From Mesostigma viride (taxonomy: Eukaryota; Streptophyta; Mesostigmatophyceae; Mesostigmatales; Mesostigmataceae), in assembly GCA_009746045.1 (NCBI GenBank), contig RPFO01000080.1, positions 7,783,140 to 7,847,139 of the forward strand: a stretch of DNA of 64,000 nt. Direction: 5' to 3'. The notes below the pieces were generated by a model. That model did no database searches. It was not told the DNA's origin and saw only the letters and a list, made by a program, of their open reading frames with translations. Made by a program: the position numbers and the translations under genes. Below, in pieces: positions 22,144 to 31,945 of the stretch (its first letter is position 1; each line of letters opens with the position of its first letter).

Positions 22144-23049
22144 ATGGCTCGTAGCCGTGCTGCAGCAAGCGCTGAGACTGACGCCATTGTCCTGACTGGA
22201 CAGGACAAGAAGGAAATGAACAAATTAAAGCAGCACGAATTGGCAATGCGTTTGCTGCCCAAGCCGCTGCCACCCGGCAGCAAGGACCCGGAGAAGAAGG
22301 ACTACTACGACGGCCTGGGGTACTGGTACGCGAAGACAGTGAGTTTCCTGGACAACGACCACGTTGCTACGTTGCGATTCAGTGGACACGGCTCGTCGGG
22401 AATGCCGGCCGTCCGTGATTTGATCCGGATTGCCCACGAGAAGAAGATGGAGTGGGCGGACTTTTACAGCCGTTTGAAGGAACTCCTGGTGCCCGAGGGC
22501 CTGCTCAAGTCGATCAAAGATATGATGCGGATCCTCACTTTTGAGGTGTCGGGCGACCCGGTCCAGGCGACACTGGCATTCGAGAGGATGCTGGAAGACA
22601 CTACGTTGACTTTTCCAGATGATTTCAGCGTCGTGCTTTTCCTGGGCAAGGCCCTCGCCAGTGGTGTGATTACTGACAGCAGTATCCAAGGCTTGGCTCC
22701 CGTCCTGACAAAGGAAAAGCTGGAAAGCAGGGCTGCCAGCTTTACTGCCATCCGGGAGGCCTTCGCCCTCGGTGGCGCGGCACAGGAATTGGCGGGAAGG
22801 GGATCTGCCACCAAGCCCGCGGGAACCGCAAGCATCAGTGCTGTTTTTGGGGAGGGCGACAGACGCGAGAAGTGCCCGAGGTGCCAGGGCACTGGCCACA
22901 ACCGTGACAGCTGCAATGCCAACAAGAATTTTCCTCTGTCGACCAATTTGTGTGGCAAATGCCACAAGCCAGGCCACAAGGCCAGGTTTTGCAAGTCCGG
23001 CCGGCAGGCAGCCGGACAAGAAAAACGATGCCACTGCCGACGAGGGTAG
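22144..23049 (+). CDS. gag: Element B gag with two CCHC zinc knuckles
   Basis: Particle and nucleocapsid protein, 301 codons, intact. Residues about 30-220 are a helical gag region (D-Y-Y-D-G-L-G-Y-W-Y near the start, V-Q-A-T-L-A-F-E-R-M-L-E-D later). Two C-x2-C-x4-H-x4-C knuckles follow: C-P-R-C-Q-G-T-G-H-N-R-D-S-C and C-G-K-C-H-K-P-G-H-K-A-R-F-C. The ATG at 22144 is the first after the LTR. The stop TAG (23047-23049) is followed in the same frame by a second TAG at 23062-23064 and then an open frame into integrase, so gag and pol share one frame. No protease motif lies between the knuckles and integrase. Confidence 0.88.
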   Translation: MARSRAAASAETDAIVLTGQDKKEMNKLKQHELAMRLLPKPLPPGSKDPEKKDYYDGLGYWYAKTVSFLDNDHVATLRFSGHGSSGMPAVRDLIRIAHEKKMEWADFYSRLKELLVPEGLLKSIKDMMRILTFEVSGDPVQATLAFERMLEDTTLTFPDDFSVVLFLGKALASGVITDSSIQGLAPVLTKEKLESRAASFTAIREAFALGGAAQELAGRGSATKPAGTASISAVFGEGDRREKCPRCQGTGHNRDSCNANKNFPLSTNLCGKCHKPGHKARFCKSGRQAAGQEKRCHCRRG

Positions 23050-23064
23050 GGCCGGGCCCATTAG

Positions 23065-24580
23065 GAGGCCTCGTCGGAGCATGCGCTGGGTTCGTCCCCA
23101 GCAGGCGCAGCAGGCGCAGCAGGCGCAGCAGGGAAACTAGACGGCCCAGGACAGGGCGTATTCGACAGGGATAGGGTTCTGCAGTCTAGCCCAGCGGAAC
23201 GGCCATTGGCAAATGAGAATCAAGGGGCAGCACAAGATTTATCGGACAGTGTACCCGTAACTGATGGTAATGAAAAGCTTGTTTCTATTTACGGAATTGC
23301 CTCTCGTCTGCACACATTATTTGGCCATGGCACAAATGCTTATAAATTTGCAAATGCACTGGGTGGGGCAGAGCTTTTGGCAGCATGTCGAGATTGCTAT
23401 GCGCATTGTCCTGTGTGTCAGGCTACTGGGCCAAAGCTTCCCCGCCACCATGCTAAGCATCCCTCCGCATGCAAAGGGCAGATTGTAGGCGACGTACTGT
23501 TCTGGGCGTTTCTCCCTTATTTCATAGCCATAGATAGGTATGCTCATATAATGTAGCAGTCATCCCGCTGCGGGGTCAGTCAGCGGAGGATTTGGCCGAG
23601 GCTATAGACATTCTCTCTGCGTTTTTCTCTCCTATTGAGTCAATGATTGCAAATGGACAGGCAGTTCGCATGCTTTGAGGGCAAGCCGGGGTTTGAGTAC
23701 CTCCGGACAGTGGGCGGTCAAGACCATGAAGGGCAAGGTTTGGTGGAACGTGCTGTGCAGGAATTTAAACAAGCTGCACGGCGGAACGGTGAGGCTGCTC
23801 TTGGTTCTTATGCTTCCCGTTTAGTGTGGGCTTTGCATATTTCTGCATGCCTAAACCGCCGTGTGCTCCTTTCAGTGCCTTCGCGCAATTGTGTTATCAC
23901 TGCAGAGGGCTTGCAGCATGGCCACTACCTGCCTGAAGTAGAGGAGGAATGGGCACAGCATTTGCAGCAAAAGTTTGCCAATCTGGTTCGAAGGGATATG
24001 CGTAGGCCGGTTACCGCCTATAGCGTAGGGGACCAGGTTTGGAATCATGATGAGGGCTCCTTTGGCAAGAGGGGACAATGGGAGGGCCCAGCCACTGTGG
24101 AGGCTGTGGACGTGCATGTACGCAAGGCGATTGTGTCCTTGCAGGGCAAGCAACACCACATTCCCTGGAGCAGACTCAAGCCTTACCTGCCGCACACGAG
24201 CGCATGGGAGCGACTTCTCCACTACTACGCGGACGTGGCGCACTTCGTGCGAGAGCCAGGTGATGTTCCCACCTCTCCCCCTCGTTCTGTGCCTTTCTCT
24301 GACCCTATGGATGTCTTTGTGGGGAATAGCGAGGACGATGGTGACGTTGATGATGATGGGGACGTGCGGGCTCTAGCGGAGGATGTTCGAGGCGTAATGA
24401 GCGAGCCCCCTGCTGACCTGCGCGAGGGTAGTAGGGCGGGCTTTACTCCTGCCGTTAGCCAGGATCCGGCTGCCGTTAGTCAGCCTAGCCAGGGGCGTGG
24501 TGGTTTGCTGAGCAAGATTGTGCTAGGGCTGAGGCGCCGAGACAATACCATGGGGCTTGCTTCCCTTCGCAACCCAACCT
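23065..24580 (+). pseudogene. pol: Element B integrase
   Basis: Inserts element cDNA into DNA. 23206-23556 carries the zinc-binding part (S-R-L-H-T-L-F-G-H, then H-C-P-V-C-Q-A). The core continues with A-I-D-R-Y-A-H but meets a stop and needs frame changes near 23553 and 23660. It recovers in frame 23647-24819 with G-G-Q-D-H-E-G-Q-G-L-V-E-R-A-V-Q-E, containing the last catalytic E. The C-terminal part has a G-D-Q-V-W-N and K-R-G-Q-W-E-G-P-A-T-V pattern typical of the integrase C-terminal beta domain. Open from 23065, just after gag's second stop, in gag's frame. Confidence 0.8.
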
Positions 24581-25014
24581 GTGCAATGGGCAGTGCACCA
24601 CCTCAGCTTGACCCGAGCATCGCTGTGATTTCCTCACTCTCGGCCACTTGGTCACTTCAGTGTGGGCTTCTCGTAGACACCCAAGCCCAGGTCTCCATTA
24701 TTGGGATCGAGTATTGTGTATATGATGATTGTCCCTTGTTTCCCTCCCGGTGGACCCAGGTCACTGACTTTGCTAGGTCGGGGTCTTACAAGGTCTTGGG
24801 GGAGATCCAGTTACGTTAAATAGTGCCGGAACCTTTTGCCGCCTGAGGCAAATCGGTCCGTCACACTATTTTGCCCGGAATGACCACTTCCGAGCACCCA
24901 AGTTAATTCGGCCGAATTAACTTGGGTGCTCGGAAGTGGTCATTCCGGGCAAAATAGTGTGACGGACCGATTTGCCTCAGGCGGCAAAAGGTTCCGGCAC
25001 TATTTAACGTAACT

Positions 25015-25146
25015 AAAACCTGGCCTCGTGGAGGGGGGACGAAGAGCCCGAGACATCCGCCTAGGCCGCTGAGCACGCACCACTAAATGCGCCGGAGCTG
25101 CCTCAGTGAGGATTCGAACCCCTGACCTCCAAGTTGCACAGGTTTT
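25015..25146 (-). repeat. Spacer 1 of the palindrome array, with a tRNA T-arm/B-box sequence
   Basis: 132 bp. On the minus strand it contains GGTCAGGGGTTCGAATCC, an exact Pol III B box (GGTTCGAATCC) and tRNA T-arm. No complete tRNA lies inside the spacer. Confidence 0.8.
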
Positions 25147-25352
25147 AGTTACGTTAAATAGTGCCGGAACCTTTTGCCGCCTGAGGCAAATCGGTCCGTC
25201 ACACTATTTTGCCCGGAATAACCACTTCCGAGCACCCAAGTTAATTCGGCCGAATTAACTTGGGTGCTCGGAAGTGGTCATTCCGGGCAAAATAGTGTGA
25301 CGGACCGATTTGCCTCAGGCGGCAAAAGGTTCCGGCACTATTTAACGTAACT

Positions 25353-25484
25353 AAAACCTGGCCTCGTGGAGGGGGGACGAAGAGCCCGAGACATCCGCCT
25401 AGGCCGCTGAGCACGCACCACTAAATGCGCCGGAGCTGCCTCAGTGAGGATTCGAACCCCTGACCTCCAAGTTGCACAGGTTTT
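25353..25484 (-). repeat. Spacer 2 of the palindrome array
   Basis: Same 132-bp sequence and orientation as spacer 1. Confidence 0.85.
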
Positions 25485-25691
25485 AGTTACGTTAAATAGT
25501 GCCGGAACCTTTTGCCGCCTGAGGCAAATCGGTCCGTCACACTATTTTGCCCGGAATGACCACTTCCGAGCACCCAAGTTAATTCGGCCGAATTAACTTG
25601 GGTGCTCGGAAGTGGTTATTCCGGGCAAAATAGTGTGACGGACCGATTTGCCTCAGGCGGCAAAAAGGTTCTGGCACTATTTAACGTAACT

Positions 25692-25827
25692 AAAACCTGT
25701 GCACCTTGGAGGTCAGGGGTTCGAATCCTCACTGAGGCAGCTCCGGCGCATTTAGTGGTGCGTGCTCAGCGGCCTAGGCGGATGTCTCGGGCTCTTCGTC
25801 CCCCCTCGATCCACGAGGCCAGGTTTT
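25692..25827 (+). repeat. Spacer 3 of the palindrome array, inverted
   Basis: 136 bp, reverse complement of spacers 1 and 2 apart from small changes (for example an extra GATC near 25808). The GGTTCGAATCC B box is on the plus strand. Confidence 0.85.
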
Positions 25828-26330
25828 AGTTACGTTAAATAGTGCCGGAACCTTTTGCCGCCTGAGGCAAATCGGTCCGTCACACTATTTTGCCCGGAAT
25901 AACCACTTCCGAGCACCCAAGTTAATTCGGCCGAATTAACTTGGGTGCTCGGAAGTGGTTATTCCGGGCAAAATAGTGTGACGGACCGATTTGCCTCAGG
26001 CGGCAAAAGGTTCCGGCACTATTTAACGTAACTGATCCCACTAGAGATCCTGGGTGTTGAGACGCCTATGTGTGTGGTGGAGGGATACGAGGGCCCAGCA
26101 CTTTTGGGGCAGCCATTCTTGTCCCTACCCGGGGTCACAGTTAGTAGCACACAGTTGTCTCGAGCGGGATTCGGTTACCTGAGATTAAACAATTTCTCCC
26201 TTGATGTAGCGACTAGGGGCCTCTCCTTGCCTATGGTGGCAGCCCTGAAAGGGGTAGAGTACAATGATTCTGAGTTGCCTCCTGCCCGTGATCTCATTAC
26301 CCCTAAGGCCCTTACCCCTGAAAGCTTGGG

Positions 26331-27480
26331 GCTTAATTTTCATGACTTTGCTAAAGAGAGCGCCCTCATGTCCTTCTTTGATGTAGCCAGGCACGTCTCG
26401 ACTGAGGAGGGTCTAGACAATACCCAAGGTGCCATCTTGGCTGCGGGGGAACGATGGCTAGGGCTGGGGTGTGTGGAGCCTGTGGACGTTGTACCGAGGG
26501 ATGGCAGATTGCTTCGCTTTAAGTGGACATTTCAGATGAAGCCCGTCCCGGGCACTGATAGGAAAGTAGAATTTGCTAGACCTGTAGTGCTAGAGTTTTC
26601 TGGATCTTCTGACCTGCCCCCTTCGGCCTTGACTGCTCCAGGTTTAAACAAGGATACGTGGCGCATGGTAGTGTGCTTTCATCTAGGGCGCTTGAATAGG
26701 GGTATGCCACACATGGGTCCGCTGTGCTAGATTTTTCAAAGGCTTACCTCCACGGGGATGCCAATGAAAGTGCTCGGCTATGGGATGGAACCACACCCCT
26801 CTATGTTAGGACACCCAAAATCTGGGAGCCTCTTGTAGGAAAGAAGTTTATGCGGTTGATAAAGGCGGTTGATGGGACCGTGGCTGGTCCACGGGCTTGG
26901 CGCCTGAGCCTAGAGCGCCTTCTCCTTGACACAGCTCGCATGGTGTACAGTGACTTGGACCCCTCCTTGTTTGTGTCAGTCTGGAAGGGTCAGTCTGGAA
27001 GGGCGAGCTGGTGTTTGTGTTCGTACATGCGGATGACTGTGATTGCTTTGGCCCGCGTGAATGGATTGCCTGGTTCCATAGCATTGTGCATGCCAGGTAC
27101 CCTGTGGGCAAGCTTATTTTCCGTGAGCCGGGCAAGGTGGTTCAGTTCATGGGCATGGACACTGTCCTGGATCACGATGAGCATGGCAAGTGGGCGATGT
27201 TGCTTCAGCCCAAGGGCAGCTATGTGCAGGATTTGGTTAAGGAGGTGATGAGCAGCAGTGGGCCGCTTCTTGCGTCTGAGTGTGGGACATTGCGTGGCAA
27301 GCTTAATTGGCTGGCCTGCACCACTGGCCCTGATTTGGCTGTCCTTAGCCGACTGCCTGACAATGTACTGTGCCTTATTGACCGTGCGGTGATTGTGCAG
27401 TACCTCCTGGCCTCACCCGGGTTGATGTTACAAGGTGTAGACTGGGATAAGCCCGTGGAGCTTGTGTCCTATTGCGACAG
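26331..27480 (+). pseudogene. pol: Element B reverse transcriptase
   Basis: Frame 26068-26730 carries the RT N-terminus (L-L-R-F-K-W-T-F-Q-M-K, T-W-R-M-V-V-C-F-H-L-G-R-L-N-R-G). Frame 26724-27000 gives L-D-F-S-K-A-Y-L-H-G-D with the first catalytic Asp. Frame 27011 on gives V-F-V-H-A-D-D-C-D-C-F-G, the second catalytic box with H-A-D-D where copia usually has Y-V-D-D. The last shift is caused by a 14-bp tandem duplication (26975-26988, 26989-27002). Not functional as it stands. Confidence 0.82.
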
Positions 27481-27975
27481 TTCCCTAGATGCCCGCGTGC
27501 TCACCAAGATGCGTGGTAGGTGCGCTGCTGTCACTACCATTTGCAACGCTGAACAACCCACGATGTCTTCCATCTTTGCATGGTATATTCCCGTTTGCAC
27601 CGCCGCGTGTATGTGGGATCCGACACCGCTGAGGCGCGCGCATACTGCGAGGCTGCGAGCGAGCTGTCCTACTTCCACGCGCTCATTTGCTGGATTCTCG
27701 CGGTGGGCGGCACCACTCCGCATCTCCGTCGCGTGATACGCACGGACAGCCAGGCGGTTGTTGATTTCATTGAGAACCCTTATGCCCGCACACGGGACTT
27801 GGACTTCCTCAGGGTCAAGGAGTTCTCTGATTGTGTCAGTACCCAGCATGTGCCGGGCGAAAGGAACTACTCCGATGCCCTTACTAAACTGTATAGCTCA
27901 GCTAAGGCACAGTACCCTCTTCTGCGACACACGATGAATAGGCTATCACTGGGTCAGTCTTCGCACTATAGTTGA
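27465..27975 (+). pseudogene. pol: Element B RNase H
   Basis: Residues in order: V-S-Y-C-D-S-S-L-D-A-R (27464 on), then, after a frame change near 27580, Y-S-R-L-H-R-R-V-Y-V-G-S-D-T-A-E-A-R-A, I-R-T-D-S-Q-A-V and Q-H-V-P-G-E-R-N-Y-S-D-A-L-T-K. These are the four acidic positions of copia-type RNase H. Stop at 27973-27975, about 220 bp before the 3' LTR. Confidence 0.8.
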
Positions 27976-28194
27976 GTTGCGTTGAACCATGAATGGCCCC
28001 GCGCCACGGGTTTTCAGCCTTGGTAGGTTTTCCCCGGGAGTGATTACCTATTGTATAATAATGTTCAGTGGGCATTACCCTCTGAGACTATGTCGGTGTT
28101 GTAGTTGCTATTCATGATGGCATGGCCCGCGCGGCCGTAATGACTGATAAGAGTATGCTGGCCATCTTTGCCACATGAAAAAGAAAAGTGCTGG

Positions 28195-28638
28195 AGTTGT
28201 AAAGCATTACAAATGATGCTGGGCAGGGCTCGGAAAAATACTGTCGGAACGACACATTGAAATAAACGTATGCATTATTCTGTCCAGGTTTTCTGTTATG
28301 CAATATATCAGTTTGCCGCACGTGATGTTGATTACCTGGATGCGGACAATGAATCCGGCGCGACTCATGTCGTTGGCCAAAATGGTTGCCAAAATGGTTG
28401 CAGTTTTGCCACGGGTTGTTAAGATATAACCATGGCAGACTTAAGTTTGGCGTCTGGTGTCTAGAAGGTTCCATGTGCACAACGCATACTGCATTGCCAT
28501 ACTTGTAACGACAGTGCAGGACAAGGTTTCTAGGCATCTCTAGAAGGTTGACGCTGTAAATGTATAAATTAAAGCAATAAACAGCGGCCAAGGAGCCGCA
28601 GCCATTGCAACCAAACCCTTCCAAAGTCATTCTCAACT
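28195..28638 (+). repeat. 3' LTR of element B
   Basis: 444 bp. Preceded by GAAAAAGAAAAGTGCTGG, a purine-rich tract ending TGG just before AGTT. Confidence 0.92.
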
Positions 28639-29530
28639 ATCGATCCACGGATGGTAACTGGATCGACCTAGCCAAGTTCCAACCTTACCAAAGCTGTTTT
28701 CCTTGTAGTAGAGGACTTGATCACCTTTTTGGAATACTGCATGGCCTGGGATGGGTTTTATCTTTTTCTGCCAGTTTTGCTGAGGTTTGTGCACGTGCAG
28801 TGTTGTACAGTGCTGTCACCTCTGGAAGATATACGCCTGCCTGCAGTCCTGCTGGGATGACCTCACCCCACTTGGCATGCAGGACAGGTCTCACTCATGT
28901 TTAGGGTTGTGCATGTGCATTTCATGACAGTCCAGAGGGCCCTGTCACAATAGACCCCTGAAGTAGCATATGCATCCTTGGAGGGATTTTTAGCTATAGT
29001 AGGGTTTTGACAGATCTGATGGTTCTTTCAATGACCCCCTGACCTTCATTATCTTCCAGCCCAGCAATCTCTACTGCTTCACACCCTTCCAGGTCATTCA
29101 GACAGGAAAATTGTTGATCAAGCAAAATTCTGTCAACTGGATAGAATCTGGGTAAAGCAATCATGAGTGCAACACGTATGACGTAGCTGCCCTGCTGACA
29201 TGCCATGCAGGTAGTGGTTCCATGATCGACTGTGAACCTCATGGACCATGAGTCTTATAGGATCAGGTAGGGTTGGACATCCTTGTTGATGAGCATTACA
29301 TCCCCCACTATCATGCCTCTAGTGGTGGAAGGAGTTGCAGTATGCCATTTTTGAGGTTTGGGGCTGTTAAACTGACATTATTGACAGTGTTGTCTAGCCA
29401 GCTTTACTGCATTCCTGAACTGAGTGGTTTTCCCATGCTACTATCCCCCAGGCGTCTGGCCAGATCCTCAGCCACTGTTTCATGACCCATGGCTTGGTGC
29501 AGCTGGTGAGCAAGCTCCTTGATACATATC
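28639..29530 (-). pseudogene. pol: Element C integrase, N-terminal and catalytic part
   Basis: Minus strand from about 29510: H-Q-L-H-Q-A-M-G-H, the histidines of the integrase zinc module, followed by A-R-R-L-G-D as in D. The 29242-28994 frame has R-I-L-L-D-Q-Q-F (second catalytic Asp) and G-Q-G-V-I-E-R-T-I-R-S-V-K-T, with the catalytic Glu. The region then runs, with stops, into G-T-W-L-G-R-S-S at 28680, where element B is inserted. It continues at 21672. Confidence 0.75.
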
Positions 29531-30769
29531 AATGGAGTTGTCAACAGTGGGGGTTAGTGCTTTGATATAAGGTTCCAGTACAGGGTGTTGGGAGGACAGA
29601 ATTTTTGCTGCCTCAAAATCAACCAGGCCTTTGCTGCCATCCCCAATGCAAATGAGATCATCATCCTCAGAATAAGCAAGGTGAGAGAACTCACATTTAT
29701 GGGGGTTGAACCGGGTCCTGTAATTGGCCGGCGGGAGCCGGGGGGACCCAGGGGATGCCTCGCGTACCAGCAGCATGGGCAGAGATCCACCTCCCTGGCG
29801 AGGGTATCGTTGTTGCCACAGTTGTCACGGATGTGCCCCCGTTGGAAGCACCTCAGGCACCTTAGTGACCCCCCAGGGTTGCCAGGTTGTCTGTTGTTGT
29901 TATTATTGTTGTTATTGTTATTGTTGCCCTGCTGGGGCCTGTTGTTGTTGTTGTTGCCCTGCTGGGGCCTGTTGTTGTTGTTGTGGCCTTGCTGGGGCCT
30001 GTTGTTGTTATTGTTGTTGTTGTTAGGGTTGCCATGCAGGGGCACACGGTGCCACGTGTTGCCACGCCCCTGAGGTCCACTGCCCCCTGGGTGGGAGGAC
30101 TTTTGTTTCTTGGAGGCCCCCCCTTGGTTTGCCCCCCCCTTGTTCTTGTGTCCCTGGGTGCATGGCTTGGACCTTGGGGTCCTGTGCCTGGGGGTTGCCA
30201 GTGCCAAGGGGGTCCACAGCCTCCTCAATGTACAGCATGGCTGCACGGAAGTTGTCCCAGAGCGCCTTCAAGCCTGTTAACAGGGTGGCCAACACAGATG
30301 GTTGCAAGCCAGCTTTGGTTAGCCATGTGTGAATGAGATACCTTGGTTGTAGCTTTAACAGCTCCAAGTCTTTCTCTATCATGACCCTGTAGGTTTTGGC
30401 ATGCCCAGACAGGTTGTTTTTTTTATTAACCTTGTAGGCAGCCAGCCAGTTGAAACGCTCTACTGCTTCCATGTGGTTGTTGGTAAGCACTAGCTGTTTA
30501 AAATCAGTGATGAATGTAGGCCACTGCTCAATGGCTCTCTCAGGTGTTAGGGTGCGTTCCTGATAGGTTTGAATCAGTGCTCTACATGATTGCAGGAGAT
30601 GATTCGGGTGGAATGTAGATGAGGCCCTGAGAGCCTTGAACTGATGCCTAAGGTTTAGGCCTTCCATCCCATACTCCAGAGCAAAGACAAACTGTTTGGC
30701 TTGTTCAATGGTATGCCCCTCAGGTAACCCAGCAATATTGATTTTTGATTCCTTTTTGTGAGGGTTATA
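29531..30769 (-). pseudogene. gag: Element C gag, C-terminal half with zinc knuckle and Asn-rich repeats
   Basis: Frame 30667-30023 is helical gag sequence (S-C-R-A-L-I-Q-T-Y-Q-E-R-T, L-L-T-G-L-K-A-L-W-D-N-F). A G-N-P-N-n and R-P-Q-Q-G-N-n repeat region follows, coded by GTT repeats on the plus strand at 29885-30045. Then comes a knuckle, C-L-R-C-F-Q-R-G-H-I-R-D-N-C, a perfect C-x2-C-x4-H-x4-C. Frame changes lie around 30050 and 29760. The upstream boundary is the hAT insertion at 30770. Confidence 0.78.
29885..30045. repeat. GTT/AAC-rich minisatellite in gag of element C
   Basis: Blocks of GTT repeats separated by CCCTGCTGGGGCC-like units, repeated at 29930, 29958 and 29988. They code R-P-Q-Q-G-N-n on the minus strand. 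Confidence 0.85.
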
Positions 30770-31176
30770 CCGGGTTGGTCAGTACGCCGTACGGAGCCGC
30801 AAAAATACGGGAAAACGTACACTGAAGGCCTCCGCCGTATATACGCGTACTTTACTTCAGAATACGCGGTTTGGACTTAGAATTTTTCGGGGGTACCCGC
30901 GGGCAGCGGGCACTGGCGCGGTGCCCAGGTTCTGGGCGCGGCGCGTTCACTGCACATTTGAGATTTTTACTACTAGAAGTAGATGCGTACAGTTCTTTCC
31001 ATAAAGCGCAAGCCTTGCAAAATCTTTGGCCGGTAGGAGACAGCTAGGACTAGTCTAGGTACAAAACGCATAATGCTAGCAAATGCCAGCTGTGCTACTG
31101 ACGGTGTAATGCAATATAGCGACAACGAGGCCAGTGCGACTGTGCGATAGTGTGCAGCCATTTTCGATTTGCAGCC

Positions 31177-31722
31177 ATGCCGAAGAAAGGGCCTGAATGG
31201 GATTTCGTTGTCGAGAAGAAAGAAGCAGTCACAGATGCTGTTAGTAACACAACGCAGTATGTGTCGAGGATGTACTGTTCATTTTGCAACAAGAACTTCT
31301 CCTACAAGGCGCGGGGCCAATCAGCGTATTCCGAGTCCGTGCACACTTTGCCGGAATCGCAGGGGAAGGGATGTTACCCTGCGACAAAATTCCACCGAAT
31401 ATCCGGAGCAGGTTTCTCAGGATTGCTAACAACAAGTTGCAGAAGTCAGACGCCAAGAAGCATCACAATTTGAACAGGGCAATGGCGGAGATAGGAGGGG
31501 CTGCGCCGGCTGACTTGTCGTCGGTTCCCAGCAAAGGCCAGCTGAGCATCACCAAATGGCTGGTTCCCGTCGACGAACAAGGTGTCCAGCTGCTGGCTGC
31601 CGAATTTTTTATCGAGAACGGCATTGCCTTCAATGCGGCTGAGAGCGCCTCTTTCAAGCAGATGGTGGCCGGCATGATCCAGTACAAAGGAGGGCACGTC
31701 ACCCCTCCTTCTCGGAAGTTGT
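31177..31722 (+). pseudogene. hAT transposase N-terminus with BED zinc finger
   Basis: DNA-binding part of a hAT transposase. From ATG 31177: M-P-K-K-G-P-E-W-D-F, then Y-C-S-F-C-N-K-N-F (first Cys pair of a BED finger). After a frameshift near 31325 comes V-R-A-H-F-A-G-I-A-G-E-G-M-L-P-C, the His...Cys half of the finger. Further on are Q-L-S-I-T-K-W-L-V and A-E-F-F-I-E-N-G-I-A-F-N, matching the F-F-x-E-N-G-I-x-F stretch that follows the finger in hAT proteins and is also seen at 40799-41080. The catalytic core and the C-terminal dimerisation domain are absent. Confidence 0.75.
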
Positions 31723-31733
31723 TGGGTGGCTCT

Positions 31734-31945
31734 GCTGTTGTGCATTTTGTCAATGATGAATGTGTGTGCACATGTGTGTATGTGTATGGAGCTTGTTGTG
31801 GGATCCTTGAGAGCAAGGTCCTTGTGTCTTATATCCTCTGCTGTTGTGCATTTTGTCAATGATGAATGTGTGTGCACATGTGTGTATGTGTATGGAGCTT
31901 GTTGTGGGATCCTTGAGAGCATGGTCCTTAGTTGTGTCTTATGTC
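31734..31945. repeat. Tandem duplication, two 106-bp units
   Basis: GCTGTTGTGCATTTTGTCAA starts at 31734 and 31840. Located after the coding part of hAT 1. Confidence 0.85.

Larger units (their letters stand above)
24809..26033. mobile_element. Insertion of four 206-bp palindromes with three tRNA-like spacers
   Basis: 1,225 bp flanked by GATCC (24804-24808 and 26034-26038). Palindromes P1 24809-25014, P2 25147-25352, P3 25485-25691 and P4 25828-26033 each start AGTTACGTTAAATAGTG and end with its reverse complement; arms are about 103 bp and nearly perfect. Spacers 25015-25146 and 25353-25484 have the same orientation and 25692-25827 is inverted. Spacers begin AAAACCT and end AGGTTTT. P4 with the inverted spacer makes the whole array partly self-complementary at a larger scale. 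Origin unknown; ends and 5-bp duplication resemble the LTR ends of B, C and D. Confidence 0.93.
24581..26330 (+). pseudogene. pol: Element B protease-like domain, split by the palindrome array
   Basis: Before the insertion: G-L-L-V-D-T-Q-A-Q-V-S-I-I (GAC at 24676), then V-T-D-F-A-R-S-G-S-Y-K-V-L-G-E-I. After it: P-L-E-I-L-G-V-E-T-P, then V-V-E-G-Y-E-G-P-A-L-L-G-Q-P-F-L. Together these give the D-T-x-A ... hydrophobic-L-G-Q-x-F pattern of a retropepsin fold, with Q where G is normal. It lies after integrase and before RT. The 1,225-bp array 24809-26033 interrupts it and its removal (one GATCC copy) restores the frame exactly. Confidence 0.75.
21673..28638 (+). mobile_element. Copia-like LTR retrotransposon B
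   Basis: 6,966 bp with 444-bp LTRs (21673-22116 and 28195-28638) that differ at one base (C/T at about 21882 versus 28404). Duplication ATCGA at 21668-21672 and 28639-28643. LTR ends AGTTG...CAACT. Order: gag (22144-23049), integrase, protease-like domain, RT, RNase H (ends 27975). It sits in the integrase of element C in opposite orientation. Despite near-identical LTRs the pol part has frameshifts and an inserted palindrome array (24809-26033). Confidence 0.92.

Noticed and set aside
22225-23082. 285-codon minus frame over gag of element B
   Set aside because: Antisense shadow of an intact gag with two zinc knuckles.
25600-25829. A complete functional tRNA gene in the palindrome array
   Set aside because: Only a T-arm and acceptor strand are inside the spacer; no clear anticodon arm, so it is listed as tRNA-like only.
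24809-26033. CRISPR-like array of repeats and spacers
   Set aside because: Units are 206-bp palindromes with identical spacers in a eukaryotic retrotransposon; there are no unique spacers and no cas genes.
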